64,000 nucleotides of DNA from Bacteroidota bacterium (lineage in GTDB: Bacteria; Bacteroidota; Bacteroidia; Chitinophagales; LD1). Positions 35,948 through 45,286 of the stretch are shown one piece after another. A program made the position numbers and the translations under genes. Each line of letters begins with the position of its first letter. Within the stretch, counting starts at the first letter, position 1. Below the pieces are notes generated by a model. It ran no database searches and was not told the origin of the DNA. It worked only from the letters and a program-made list of their open reading frames with translations. The stretch is from positions 124,001 through 188,000 of the forward strand of contig JAFDYQ010000001.1 in the NCBI GenBank assembly GCA_018267365.1. The letters are read 5' to 3'.

Positions 35948-37458
35948 AAAACCTGATCGGATTATTTTTTCTATGCTTCTCATTGGCGGGCTTATCCCAA
36001 AAGGAGGATTATGTCTGGCTTTCTGGGTATCACTCAGGAGCATTGTACGATTCAACTATCCATCATTACTTTGCTATAGATAAAATTGATTTCAACAGTT
36101 CGCCACCCCGGGTCAGTCTAGATACGGACATCACAATCAATTTTGATGCTTCAGTGGTTAGTTTTTCGGACAGCAATGGCAATCTCCTTTTTTATAGCAA
36201 CGGCATCGAGATAAGAAATAAATGGGATGAAGTGATACAAAACAGCCGCCCGATGAATGACGGATGGGTGGATAACGTTTATAATCCTAGTATTCTAAGT
36301 TATGGATATCCACATGCAGAGGCGATAATGGCTTTGCCTGTTCCGGGATCTAGAAGCGATTTTATTTTCTTCCAATGTTTCGGAGATTCGACGCCAGGTA
36401 TTACAAGTATTAATTGTCCAAAACTACTTACAACATATCTCTCTATGGCTGATAGCAATGGACATGGTAAGGTCCATTATCGAGATAGTTTACTTCTTGC
36501 TGACATTATCACGCCAAACATAACGGCATGTAAACATGCTAATGGAAATGATTGGTGGATATTGGTAAGCAAGCAAAATTCAAATTGCTATTATCGGATC
36601 CTTCTTACAGATAGCGGAGCAAAGGTTTTACCTGATCAATCCTGCCTCGGAGAAATAATTCCTTTCGACGATGGCGGGATATGCTCTTTCTCTCCGGATG
36701 GTAGTAAGTACGCTGCGTTGAACTATATGAAGGGAATGATGCTGTATGACTTTGACCGTTGTACCGGTCTTTTATCTAATACTCACTTTTATCCTATACC
36801 TAATTTAGTAGACTCTGGATGGATATTTACAGGAGCTACATTTTCCTCCAATTCCCGCTTTTTGTATGGCACTATAGGAATGTATTTGCTACAATTTGAT
36901 ACTTGGCAATCTGATCCCCTTTCAAATCCGGATACGATAGCCAGATTTGACGGCTTTGCAGATCCATTGGGTTCATATTATACCAATGGCCAACTAGGAC
37001 CAGATGAAAAAATATATATCACTGGTAATGCAGAAGGAAACTATAGTGTTATTGATTCCCCTAATCTCAAAGGAGCAGCCTGCCAATTCCGTCCGCATGG
37101 TCTAAATATGCCAGCACTTAGTTGGGGACCTCCCAATCATCCCAACTACAAACTAGGCAAGCAGATCGGAGGAGCATGTGATTCTACTCATATTGGCATA
37201 GCGGAGATAGATGCTGGTGCTGGCATACGCATATCACCCAATCCGGTATTGTCCACCGGTGTGCTCACGATCTATGCGTCTGGAGATGGCATGGTACAGT
37301 TCACGGATGGCATTGGCAGGACAGTCTATATGTCTGATCTGCATGCTGGATCTAATGCCATCCCCTGCGATGCGCTCCATACGCAGGAGGGGATGATTTT
37401 CTACTCCGTACAACTTAGGCACGGCACGGCTAATGGGAAGGTAGTGATAATGCGATGA
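35944..37458 (+). CDS. Secreted protein with T9SS sorting domain
   Basis: A 504-residue protein that starts inside the stop of the giant gene (ATGA). It has a signal peptide (MKNLIGLFFLCFSLAGLSQ) and a beta-propeller-like body with short motifs such as SDSNGNLLFYSNG and FSPDGSKYAALNY, seen in a common Bacteroidota surface family. The C-terminus has the T9SS pattern ISPNPVLSTGVLTIYA followed by short strands. It is therefore exported through T9SS, as is its neighbour. It may bind or present the giant protein. Confidence 0.78.
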   Translation: MKNLIGLFFLCFSLAGLSQKEDYVWLSGYHSGALYDSTIHHYFAIDKIDFNSSPPRVSLDTDITINFDASVVSFSDSNGNLLFYSNGIEIRNKWDEVIQNSRPMNDGWVDNVYNPSILSYGYPHAEAIMALPVPGSRSDFIFFQCFGDSTPGITSINCPKLLTTYLSMADSNGHGKVHYRDSLLLADIITPNITACKHANGNDWWILVSKQNSNCYYRILLTDSGAKVLPDQSCLGEIIPFDDGGICSFSPDGSKYAALNYMKGMMLYDFDRCTGLLSNTHFYPIPNLVDSGWIFTGATFSSNSRFLYGTIGMYLLQFDTWQSDPLSNPDTIARFDGFADPLGSYYTNGQLGPDEKIYITGNAEGNYSVIDSPNLKGAACQFRPHGLNMPALSWGPPNHPNYKLGKQIGGACDSTHIGIAEIDAGAGIRISPNPVLSTGVLTIYASGDGMVQFTDGIGRTVYMSDLHAGSNAIPCDALHTQEGMIFYSVQLRHGTANGKVVIMR

Positions 37459-37501
37459 CAAACGTTTCATTTCACAATCATTGATACATTTTCATAGGTT
37501 A

Positions 37502-37526
37502 CAAAAAAGGAACACCGAAGTGTCCC
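37502..37526 (-). terminator. Intrinsic terminator of the right HTH gene
   Basis: Reading leftward, GGGACAC pairs with GTGTTCC around a TTCG tetraloop and is followed by six T. It matches the left copy in place and partly in sequence (GGGACA). Confidence 0.75.
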
Positions 37527-37536
37527 TTAGAAGGAG

Positions 37537-37962
37537 TTATCCAATCAATCTTCTAATCATCACCTCATTTTCAGGATTCGGCAGATACCCCGCCTCCCAG
37601 GCTGAAACTGTAGAACCGTTTACGCCGACAAGCCTGCCCATTTGAGCATGCGTCAAACCATGAACATACCGATATGCTTTTACTTTTCCCGCAAATGTAT
37701 CGGGCAAGATCGGCGGTAGCTCACCAATGAATTGTATGATTTTGGCTACATATTTGGCGGTAGGGTCAGACTTGTTGTTCTCCCAAAGCGTGATGCAGTC
37801 TTCGGTTACGCCTACGATTTCCGCCACATCCTTTTGAAGAAGCCTGCGCTCCATCCTTTTGCGTCTTAGCCAGTCCCCTAGAGTCTTCGGATTTGCTGGA
37901 AAGCCCTGTCCGTAAGGTCTTGGCACTATTATGTCGATTTCGGAAAATGGCAACGCAACCAC
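37537..37962 (-). CDS. Tandem-HTH (XRE-like) protein, right copy
   Basis: A 141-residue paralogue of the protein at 23377-23820, with a GTG start at 37962, [20 protein letters not shown] as the first HTH and [21 protein letters not shown] (given to its end) as the second. Its start sits exactly where comM stops making sense, in another frame of the same strand. Transcription from the comM promoter should therefore run into it. The HTH body and terminator look intact, so it is probably expressed. Confidence 0.8.
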   Translation of the reverse strand: MVALPFSEIDIIVPRPYGQGFPANPKTLGDWLRRKRMERRLLQKDVAEIVGVTEDCITLWENNKSDPTAKYVAKIIQFIGELPPILPDTFAGKVKAYRYVHGLTHAQMGRLVGVNGSTVSAWEAGYLPNPENEVMIRRLIG

Positions 37963-39019
37963 ATGGATTCATAGAAGCAATAAGCATAAAGCTGGCAGGA
38001 TACGTCACAGATGTCCGTGCACGGCTAATAGTGACACGCCGCTCCTCCATAGGCTGGCGCATCACCTCCAGCACAGTACGCTTAAACTCCGGCAACTCAT
38101 CCAAAAAAAGTACCCCATTATGGGCCAGAGATATTTCGCCCGGTTGCGGATTAGCTCCGCCGCCTACCAAGGCGACATCTGAAATAGTGTGATGGGGAGA
38201 TCTGAATGGCCTTTGATAGATGAGTGTCGCATTGCGCGGCAGCTTGCCTGACACGGAGTGTATCTTGGTAGTCTCCAGAGACTCCGGCAGCGTGAGTGGC
38301 GGCAGGATGGTAGGCAGTCGCTTGGCCAGCATTGTTTTGCCGGCACCCGGAGGGCCGATGAGTATGACATTGTGGCCACCAGCGGCTGCTATCTCCATGG
38401 CACGCTTTATATTCTCCTGACCCTTCACATCTGCAAAATCCAGATCAGAATGCAGCACGTTATCCATAAACTCCGCCCTGGTATCTACCACCGTAGGGGC
38501 TATCACCCTATCTCCATTAAGGAAATCTATAACCTCTGTCAGCGTCTCAGCGCCGTATACTTCCAGATTATTGACTATTGCCGCTTCCCGCGCATTCTGC
38601 TTGGGAAGAATAATACCTTTAAATTTTTCTTTTCGCGCCTGTATAGCTATAGGGAGTGCCCCTTTGATAGGCTGCAAGGTACCATCCAGTGATACCTCTC
38701 CCATGATAATATATTCGCTTACTCTCCCCGGGTCCTGTATTTGCTCCGATCCTGCCAGAATACCTACCGCTATGGTAAGATCATATGATGATCCCTCTTT
38801 GCGGATATCTGCCGGAGACATATTGACTACTATCTTGCGGCGGGGCCAGTGATAGCTGAGGTGCTTTATAGCAGTCTCTATCCGAAACTGGCTCTCCTTG
38901 ACAGCGCTATCAGGCAGGCCTACCAGAAAGTAGTCCTTGCCATTCTCTACACTCGTCTCTACAGTGATCGTGACGGCATCTACACCATAAACAGCACCTC
39001 CGAAAGTTTTAACCAGCAT
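37961..39019 (-). pseudogene. comM: comM / YifB Mg-chelatase-like AAA protein, truncated
   Basis: About 353 codons match ComM, a hexameric helicase that helps branch migration during natural transformation. The N-terminal Lon-like domain fills residues 1-180. Walker A is GPPGAGKT (222-229), Walker B is LFLDEL (304-309), and the conserved [13 protein letters not shown] segment ends at residue 353. Full-length family members have about 500 residues. Here the frame goes straight into the HTH gene out of register and stops at 37766 after about 64 unrelated residues. The lost part includes the arginine finger and sensor 2 region, so the product should be inactive. No C-terminal half was found elsewhere in the window. 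Confidence 0.82.
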
Positions 39020-39195
39020 ATGACTGAAATAGGCGTTGAATTTAATGATTCGCTAGTAATCTGCTATACCGTAAAAAGGATAGGGGTATTGTCAAATAGA
39101 ACTTTGTGTGATACAAATAGTGAACACCATATATCTGTGTGCTTTTATTTACTTTAGAATACCTGAGTGAATAGGGGTCTCCTCATCAAAAAAAA

Positions 39196-40491
39196 TTGAA
39201 AAGAATAAGTGATTTCCTTGCAGCCTTTATCCCGGCATCCGCTATAGCTGATGCTGAGCAGGCCCGTGCACACCGCTTTTTTATCATATCTTGCTTTATC
39301 ACTTCCTTGTTTGCCGGTATATACTGCCTCATGAGCTGGTATATACACGGACTATTATTTGCCTACGCCATGGTGGTCTCAGTGATAGTCTTTCTCGCTA
39401 TGCCATTTCTGCTTCGCAGGGGTCTGCCTCTCTATCTCCTCGAAAATTTATTTGTGCTGGATATTGTGATAGTTGTGATCCTTCTTATCTATTGGGGTGG
39501 TGGTATCCGAGTGTCTAACCTTGCCCCATGGCCGCTCGTCATACCTAGTTTCGCCATGCTGATGCAAGGCCCGGCGCGTGCATTGAAATGGCTCATGGTA
39601 TCGCTAGGTATTATAGTCTTTTTCTCTTATTTCACTTTTAAGGGTATATCATTTCCTATCAGATACGATATGGACAAAGACCCGTTATTCAATACCCTCT
39701 CGCTACTGGGTCTCGTACTGATCGTGACGGCGATCTTTTACAACTCTGAGAAACAACGTCGCGGCGCTCAATACGATCTCAAACAGCAAAATCTGAAATT
39801 GGAAGCCATGAACAGTGAAAAGGACAATTTCCTACGCATAGTATCTCACGACCTCAAAAGTCCGGCGCTGATCGTTAGTGAATTTGCCAAGTATATCGAT
39901 GATCCTGAGCTGACGGAAGAAGAGCGTAAGGAATACCTTGAGCATATTTCTGCCTCGGGAGAACGCATGCTGGAGCTGATCCGAAACCTGCTGGACATCA
40001 ATGTAATTGAGTCCGGGCGCCTGAGCTTGTCTGAAAAAGAGTTTTCACTTAATGACCTTATCTCAAATTATAGTGAGCAAATCAAACTCCTGGCAGCCAA
40101 TAGCAGCATACAAATAAAAATCGATCTTCCTGTGCAGGATATCACTATAGTGTCTGACAAGGCGCGAGTGGAACAGGTAATCGATAATTATGTTTCGAAC
40201 GCCTTAAAATATTGCCCTGATGGCAGCCGGGTAGATATCCGCCTGAATGATACGCCAGGCTACGTAGAAATATCTGTAAAGGATAATGGGCCCGGTATCG
40301 CCGCGAGAGAGCTTCCTACACTTTTTGAGCCATTTAGAACGGCTTCGTCCGTACCGCGCAAAGGAATGCATTCCTCCGGCCTCGGGCTGGCCATAGTCAG
40401 GAAGATAGCTGATGTATTGTCGGCCACTGTAGGTGGCGAATCAGAATTGGGACGTGGCTCTTCCTTTTACATTCGCTTTCCCAAAAAGTAA
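39196..40491 (+). CDS. Membrane sensor histidine kinase
   Basis: A 431-residue kinase. The first ~180 residues hold about six membrane segments with no periplasmic sensor. A short helix leads to a HisKA domain with His218 in IVSHDLKSP, and a HATPase domain with N, G1 and G2 boxes (NALKY, DNGPGIA, GLGLAIVRKI) completes it. No response regulator gene is adjacent, so the partner is unknown. The frame opens with TTG at 39196; no in-frame ATG fits better without losing the first membrane segment. Confidence 0.85.
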   Translation: MKRISDFLAAFIPASAIADAEQARAHRFFIISCFITSLFAGIYCLMSWYIHGLLFAYAMVVSVIVFLAMPFLLRRGLPLYLLENLFVLDIVIVVILLIYWGGGIRVSNLAPWPLVIPSFAMLMQGPARALKWLMVSLGIIVFFSYFTFKGISFPIRYDMDKDPLFNTLSLLGLVLIVTAIFYNSEKQRRGAQYDLKQQNLKLEAMNSEKDNFLRIVSHDLKSPALIVSEFAKYIDDPELTEEERKEYLEHISASGERMLELIRNLLDINVIESGRLSLSEKEFSLNDLISNYSEQIKLLAANSSIQIKIDLPVQDITIVSDKARVEQVIDNYVSNALKYCPDGSRVDIRLNDTPGYVEISVKDNGPGIAARELPTLFEPFRTASSVPRKGMHSSGLGLAIVRKIADVLSATVGGESELGRGSSFYIRFPKK

Positions 40492-40514
40492 AATGGATTT
40501 TTTCAACTCATAAC

Positions 40515-40522
40515 TATATTTG
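40515..40522 (+). promoter_or_regulatory. Bacteroidota -7 promoter element TATATTTG
   Basis: An exact TAnnTTTG match lies 21 bases before the start codon at 40544, leaving a leader of about 15 bases. It also serves as evidence against the earlier TTG start at 40520, which lies within the element. Confidence 0.5.
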
Positions 40523-40543
40523 ATCTCGACCAAAAATCAGATC

Positions 40544-41374
40544 ATGAAGTACATACTACTGCTGGCACTCGCAGCAATGCAAATACCGCTGCAAGCGCAA
40601 ATGAAAGTAATGACCTATAACATCCGCAACTCTAATGCAGCTGATGGAGTAAACAGATGGGAAAACCGCAGAGATGCCTGGCTAGCACTGGTACGCAAGG
40701 TGGATCCGGATATCCTGGGCACACAAGAGGTACTACTCGATCAGCTCAACTATCTCAAGAAAACGATGAAAGACTATGCTGAATATGGTGTAGGGAGAAA
40801 TGACGGCAAGAAAAAAGGTGAGCATAGTGCCATATTTTATAAGGTAGCAAAGTACGATCTCGTGAAGGGTGGCAACTTCTGGCTAAGTGAAACGCCTGAT
40901 ATCCCCGGCAGTAAGAGCTGGGATGCGGCTATCACCCGTATTTGCAGCTGGGTAGAGCTCAAAGAAAAAAATAGTGGCAAGACCTTTTTTGTATTCAATA
41001 CGCACTTTGACCATAGGGGCAAGGAAGCCCGAAGAAACAGCGCGCGTCTGATCAGGCATTATATAGATTCCTTAGTGGGAGATGATCCAGTCATAGTCAC
41101 CGGAGACTTTAATCTGGAGCCAAGTGACCCGGGCTATGCCACCATGACACAAAAAGATGAATATCGCGTTTCGCTGAATGACACCTGGATGGAGGGAGCT
41201 TTAAACTATACGGATTGCGGTTTTGAGGTGAGCAATAAAAAATGCGGTCGCATAGATTATATTTTTGCTAGTCCACAGTTCAGTAAAAACAGCTATACAG
41301 TTCACACCGATAATAACGGGACCTACTATCCCAGTGACCACCTGACGGTCAGTGTGATTTTGACTGGTTTATAA
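40544..41374 (+). CDS. Exported endonuclease/exonuclease/phosphatase family protein
   Basis: A 276-residue metal-dependent phosphoesterase. I use the ATG at 40544, which gives a clean signal peptide (MKYILLLALAAMQIPLQAQ), so it should be periplasmic or secreted. Family marks are MTYNIRN, the catalytic Glu in LGTQEVLLDQ, FNTHFDH, GDFNLEP and YPSDHLTV at the end. Members cut nucleic acids, phospholipids or sugar phosphates; the substrate here cannot be told. It is a single gene with its own promoter. Confidence 0.85.
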   Translation: MKYILLLALAAMQIPLQAQMKVMTYNIRNSNAADGVNRWENRRDAWLALVRKVDPDILGTQEVLLDQLNYLKKTMKDYAEYGVGRNDGKKKGEHSAIFYKVAKYDLVKGGNFWLSETPDIPGSKSWDAAITRICSWVELKEKNSGKTFFVFNTHFDHRGKEARRNSARLIRHYIDSLVGDDPVIVTGDFNLEPSDPGYATMTQKDEYRVSLNDTWMEGALNYTDCGFEVSNKKCGRIDYIFASPQFSKNSYTVHTDNNGTYYPSDHLTVSVILTGL

Positions 41375-41419
41375 AGCGATTTTCAGATCGCTCCTTCGTT
41401 CGCCGATGCAACTTTACCC

Positions 41420-41427
41420 TATATTTG
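41420..41427 (+). promoter_or_regulatory. Bacteroidota -7 promoter element TATATTTG
   Basis: An exact TAnnTTTG match lies 22 bases before the hemolysin III start at 41450. Confidence 0.5.
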
Positions 41428-41449
41428 TGACCAGTACAAAATAGGCAAG

Positions 41450-42172
41450 ATGGAAACCGAAGCAATCAGAGCACAGGTAGAAAAACTAAATGAAGAACTA
41501 ACCAGGCTACGCGATCAAATAGACATAGAACATATGCCCGGCCGGCTGGCCCACCTGCGGGATGAACTGGCCAACGCGGTAACACATGGTATCGGAGCTG
41601 TCTTTTTTATTGTGACTGTGCCGATACTTGTATCTTATGCTATGCAGCATAGCACGTTAGCCTATGCATGCACCGCAGCTATTTTTGGCTTCACACTTAT
41701 AGCAGCTTACTTGTCTTCTACTTTATACCATAGCATTCACCATACCGAGACTAAAAGAGTGATGCGCATACTGGACCATTCCAGTATATTTCTGCTGATC
41801 GGAGGCAGCTATACGCCGGTAGTGTATCACTATATGCCTATATCTTTTTCGGCACCGTTTCTGGCCGCTATGTGGATAGTAGTAGCCATAGGATGTATTT
41901 TTAAGATCTTCTATACGGGTCGCTTCAGGCTGGCCTCCACTACGATCTATGTTATCCTTGGATTTATGGTCCTATTCATCCTGAAACCACTCTCGATAGC
42001 AATGACCACCACCGCCCTCGTACTCATGATTGCGGGAGGTTTATCGTATGCTATTGGTGTGCCTTTTTACGTTCTAAGAAGATTGAAATACAATCATGCC
42101 ATCTGGCACGTATTTGTATTTAGTGGCAGCCTATTGCACTATGGGATGGTACTGAGCGGAGCAGGCAAATGA
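41450..42172 (+). CDS. Hemolysin III / TrhA family membrane protein
   Basis: A 240-residue protein of the PAQR/hemolysin III group, with seven membrane segments. Conserved residues expected for metal binding are present: SSTLYHSIHH, RILDHSSIFLLIGGSYTP and HAIWHVFVFSGSLLHY. In other bacteria TrhA affects membrane fluidity and lipid homeostasis rather than lysis. The first ~35 residues form a charged helix with heptad spacing, an extension not typical of short members. The next gene converges directly after its stop. Confidence 0.88.
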   Translation: METEAIRAQVEKLNEELTRLRDQIDIEHMPGRLAHLRDELANAVTHGIGAVFFIVTVPILVSYAMQHSTLAYACTAAIFGFTLIAAYLSSTLYHSIHHTETKRVMRILDHSSIFLLIGGSYTPVVYHYMPISFSAPFLAAMWIVVAIGCIFKIFYTGRFRLASTTIYVILGFMVLFILKPLSIAMTTTALVLMIAGGLSYAIGVPFYVLRRLKYNHAIWHVFVFSGSLLHYGMVLSGAGK

Positions 42173-43189
42173 TCAGGCCCAGACCTGCGTGCCCTCACTA
42201 CAGTTAGTACAGATATCTATCTGTGCACGTCCTTTCAGTATCCGGCTGCGGAAAGATCGATACAGATCGCTCTCCCATATCTCGCGGAATGATTTCGTAT
42301 TCAGATCACCCAGCTGATGCTGGGCATCCTTGTCAAAACAACATGGCACGATGCGGCCATCCCAGGTGATCACGCAGGAGTGCCAAAGCTTCCAGCAGTG
42401 ATTCAGTAGTTCATTTTTGATACGGTAGCTGCCATCAGCCTGCCGGCTATAGCGGGAGTATTGGTCTATGGTAGGTATTAGCTCATGGCCGCCTTTATAA
42501 TCATATACCTGCGCCGTCTTTAGTTTGACCTCATCAACACCTATCTCCTGTGCCAGCATTTTTACTTCCTCTATTTGATGCTCATTAGGTCTCACTACGA
42601 GGTATTGGAAGATGATATAAGGTGTTTTAGACCCGGCCTCTTTACGTGCCTTTACAAGGTTTTTAGTGCCTTCTATGACTTTCGACAGAGTTCCTCCTAT
42701 TCGGTACTGCTCATAGGTCTCTTGCGTAGTACCGTCTATGGATATTAATATTCTATCCAGCCCGGAGGCTACTGTCTCTTTGGCTTTGCGCTCAGTGAGA
42801 AAATGTGCATTCGTCGAGGTGACCGTATATATATTCCGATCTGCGGCGTAGCGCACCAGTTCCAGAAACCTGGGATGCAGGTAAGGCTCTCCCTGGAAAT
42901 AGAAGTAAAGATACAGCAGCCTATCTCCTATCTCATCTACCATCCGCTTGTAGAAATCATACTCCATATTGCCCGTAGGCCGGGTGAAGCTCTTTAGCCC
43001 GCTAGGGCACTCAGGACAGCCGAGATTGCAGGTGGTGGTCGGCTCTATGGAAACGTTGAAAGGCACTCCCCATTGTATAGGCTTGCCGGACCATCGCGAC
43101 AAATAGAACGATGCCAATACCGAGATCGCGTTTAGCGCCTTGCCGGGATTGATTTTTGACAAAAAATTGAGAGAGTCAGCTGACTGCAA
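42173..43189 (-). CDS. Radical SAM / SPASM protein
   Basis: A 338-residue radical SAM enzyme. The CxxxCxxC cluster motif is at Cys54, Cys58 and Cys61 (TTTCNLGCPEC). The C-terminus carries a SPASM-type set of Cys (CWKLWHSC, VPCCFDK, ICTNC) for a second iron-sulfur cluster. GDRLLYLYFYFQGEPYLHP is a typical family strand. The substrate is unknown; SPASM enzymes often modify peptides or sugars, but no small peptide gene is seen beside it. Its stop directly abuts the hemolysin III stop. Confidence 0.85.
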   Translation of the reverse strand: MQSADSLNFLSKINPGKALNAISVLASFYLSRWSGKPIQWGVPFNVSIEPTTTCNLGCPECPSGLKSFTRPTGNMEYDFYKRMVDEIGDRLLYLYFYFQGEPYLHPRFLELVRYAADRNIYTVTSTNAHFLTERKAKETVASGLDRILISIDGTTQETYEQYRIGGTLSKVIEGTKNLVKARKEAGSKTPYIIFQYLVVRPNEHQIEEVKMLAQEIGVDEVKLKTAQVYDYKGGHELIPTIDQYSRYSRQADGSYRIKNELLNHCWKLWHSCVITWDGRIVPCCFDKDAQHQLGDLNTKSFREIWESDLYRSFRSRILKGRAQIDICTNCSEGTQVWA

Positions 43190-43221
43190 AATGAATGAAT
43201 TACGAATGACAAGTTAAGCCA

Positions 43222-44469
43222 TTAGTCATAGATGTCATAAGCGACTGGTTCCTTTTTGAGTACTGCAGCGATCTTGAAAGACGTAGAGAGAAAAACTATC
43301 TTAGGATTGGCATTGCGCTCTATGTAGTAATGGAGGCGATTGACCAGGTTTGTCAGGGCCTCCGTCACCTCCGGATCTAGTAGTGTGGCGAGCTTCTTTG
43401 CAAACTCCAGTTCTGAGCCCTCCAGTTTATCTGATTCTAGTCCTAGAGCCAGCAGGTTACTCTCCCGGAGAAACCAGAGAAAATACTTCAGAAATATCTT
43501 TTGATTTTCCCGGCCTATCTTGGATATTTCATCTACAAAAGCCATTAATTTTAAAGATGGTTCCGACGCTTGCGCACCTCTGATACGCAGGCACACTGAG
43601 AGCCAATCTCGCAGTTGAGCATCATTTTGGTGCTCTGCACCATTAGCATATTCTACTGCAGCATTGAGATTGCCATCGGATATGCGGGCTATGCGCAGCG
43701 CGGTGCGCTCATCCATCTCAAATTGAGTGCGGAGATAGGCGGCCAAATCTACATCCTCTATAGCAGGCAGCTTGACTATCTGCGTACGAGAGATGATGGT
43801 ATTCAGTATCAGCTCGATATTTTCTACTACCAATATGAATACTGTATCCACTGGGGGTTCCTCTATGATCTTTAGCAGGGTATTTCCCGCCTCCCGCAGG
43901 TACTCTGCCATCCAGATGATCTGCACTTTATACTTCGACTCAAAGGTTTTAAGGTTCATTCCTTTGATGATCTCATGGCATTCATTTACTGTGATATTGC
44001 CCTGCTTATTCTCGTCCGTGATGGTCCGCAGCCATTCGTTGGCATTCATATACGGATTTTCTGCTAGTGCTTTGCGCCAATCCGTGATATAGTCTGCACT
44101 GACCGGAGGGCCACCCTTATTCTTGCCGGTCACTACCGGATATGTATAGTGTATATCCGGATGTATGAATTTCTGAGCCTTCTGGCAGGCAGGACACTCG
44201 CCGCAGGCATCAGACAGCGATTCCCCGCTCTGCGCGACGGGCTCTGCAGCACCAAACATGGAGGGTGCAGCGAATAGGCCAGCCTCCTCTTCTTTCCGCC
44301 CCGAGCGGCGCTCACAGACCAGATTTTGAGCTACCGCCAGTGCCAAAGGCAGTCCGCCAGACCCCTCGGGTGCCAGTATCATCATGGCATGGGGCAGTTT
44401 ACCCGCGGTGAGCAGTTCTGATAGCTTGTCTTTGACAGGCTGGTGACCTATTACGTCGGCGAGTTTCAC
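43222..44469 (-). CDS. holB: DNA polymerase III subunit delta'
   Basis: A 415-residue clamp-loader subunit that helps place the sliding clamp on DNA. Family marks include GHQPVKDKL at the start, a degenerate P-loop (APEGSGGLPLA, no Lys), the zinc-binding CGECPACQKA, and the conserved DENKQGNITVNECHEII region. An insertion of about 30 residues, rich in Glu and Ala, precedes the zinc motif. The start is a GTG. It lies 33 bases upstream of the radical SAM gene on the same strand. Confidence 0.85.
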   Translation of the reverse strand: MKLADVIGHQPVKDKLSELLTAGKLPHAMMILAPEGSGGLPLALAVAQNLVCERRSGRKEEEAGLFAAPSMFGAAEPVAQSGESLSDACGECPACQKAQKFIHPDIHYTYPVVTGKNKGGPPVSADYITDWRKALAENPYMNANEWLRTITDENKQGNITVNECHEIIKGMNLKTFESKYKVQIIWMAEYLREAGNTLLKIIEEPPVDTVFILVVENIELILNTIISRTQIVKLPAIEDVDLAAYLRTQFEMDERTALRIARISDGNLNAAVEYANGAEHQNDAQLRDWLSVCLRIRGAQASEPSLKLMAFVDEISKIGRENQKIFLKYFLWFLRESNLLALGLESDKLEGSELEFAKKLATLLDPEVTEALTNLVNRLHYYIERNANPKIVFLSTSFKIAAVLKKEPVAYDIYD

Positions 44470-44523
44470 AAACGCGAAACTGCCAAAAAATATCCAAACA
44501 GGCCGATGGCTTTATCCACCGGA

Positions 44524-45132
44524 TCAGTGCACCACCTGCACATGGGCAGTACTGCTGATGCCGTCTGCAGAGAGGGCGTGCAGGACATAGGGGCCGTCTG
44601 CTAGGTCCGATACATCGAGCGTCAGATACCCCTGTGCATTCACATGATCATCCACAGAGAGCACTGTCCTGCCCATCATATCTAACAGTGAATAGTGAAG
44701 ATCAGTTTCGCTGCCGGTGATGATGTGCAGTTGACCTGACGCCGGATTGGGATAGATGGTAGCCGACACAGCTGTGATCGCCTCGATACCATTCGGCGAG
44801 GTGACAAATATACGGCCCTTCATGCCAGCAGAAACATGCACAGAGCACACATAATAGCGAGTGCCTACCTGAGTCATTGGCACAGTAAGCATATTGCCGG
44901 AAGTAGCTGAGAAGCCACCGGTCAGCTGCGTAGAACCATTGGCGCCCCATGTAGCCGAGTCGACTTCATGCAGTGGATGCATGGAGAAATCACAGTTGAA
45001 GGTAACCTGATCGCCCACATGTACAACGAGAGAGTCAGGTGAATAGGAGAAACCTGAAGTGGTAATGGTCTGAGCAAAAGAAGGGGACAACCCTAAGAAA
45101 GTCAGAGCAATAAGAGTGTAGAAGCTTTTCAT
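44524..45132 (-). CDS. Cupredoxin-like protein with T9SS sorting domain
   Basis: A 202-residue exported protein with signal peptide MKSFYTLIALTFLGLSPSFA. Residues 25-112 look like a plastocyanin/azurin-type domain, with candidate copper ligands His55 in MHPLHEV, Cys96 and His99 in YYVCSVH, and Met104 in AGMKG. The C-terminal ~80 residues, with ATIYPNPASGQLHI, are a T9SS signal. The copper protein is thus sent to the cell surface or outside. Role unknown: electron transfer or copper binding. Confidence 0.85.
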   Translation of the reverse strand: MKSFYTLIALTFLGLSPSFAQTITTSGFSYSPDSLVVHVGDQVTFNCDFSMHPLHEVDSATWGANGSTQLTGGFSATSGNMLTVPMTQVGTRYYVCSVHVSAGMKGRIFVTSPNGIEAITAVSATIYPNPASGQLHIITGSETDLHYSLLDMMGRTVLSVDDHVNAQGYLTLDVSDLADGPYVLHALSADGISSTAHVQVVH

Positions 45133-45270
45133 ATGGATTATTATTTAGTGTATCATAAAATTAAAGCAAAAAACCTCCTTAGCGATATGTATTTTTCACA
45201 ACATTAGATCATAACATTATTTTACGCAGTAATCTTTAATTTAATTACGGCATGGCTTTTAGCACATTGA

Positions 45271-45278
45271 TATATTTG
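45271..45278 (+). promoter_or_regulatory. Bacteroidota -7 promoter element TATATTTG
   Basis: An exact TAnnTTTG match ends eight bases before the start codon at 45287, so the mRNA would have almost no leader. Confidence 0.5.
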
Positions 45279-45286
45279 CCGCCGGC

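Noticed and set aside
37766-37960. Last ~64 codons of the comM frame as real protein
   Set aside because: They are the HTH gene read in another frame; the residues are Arg/Lys-rich and unlike ComM.
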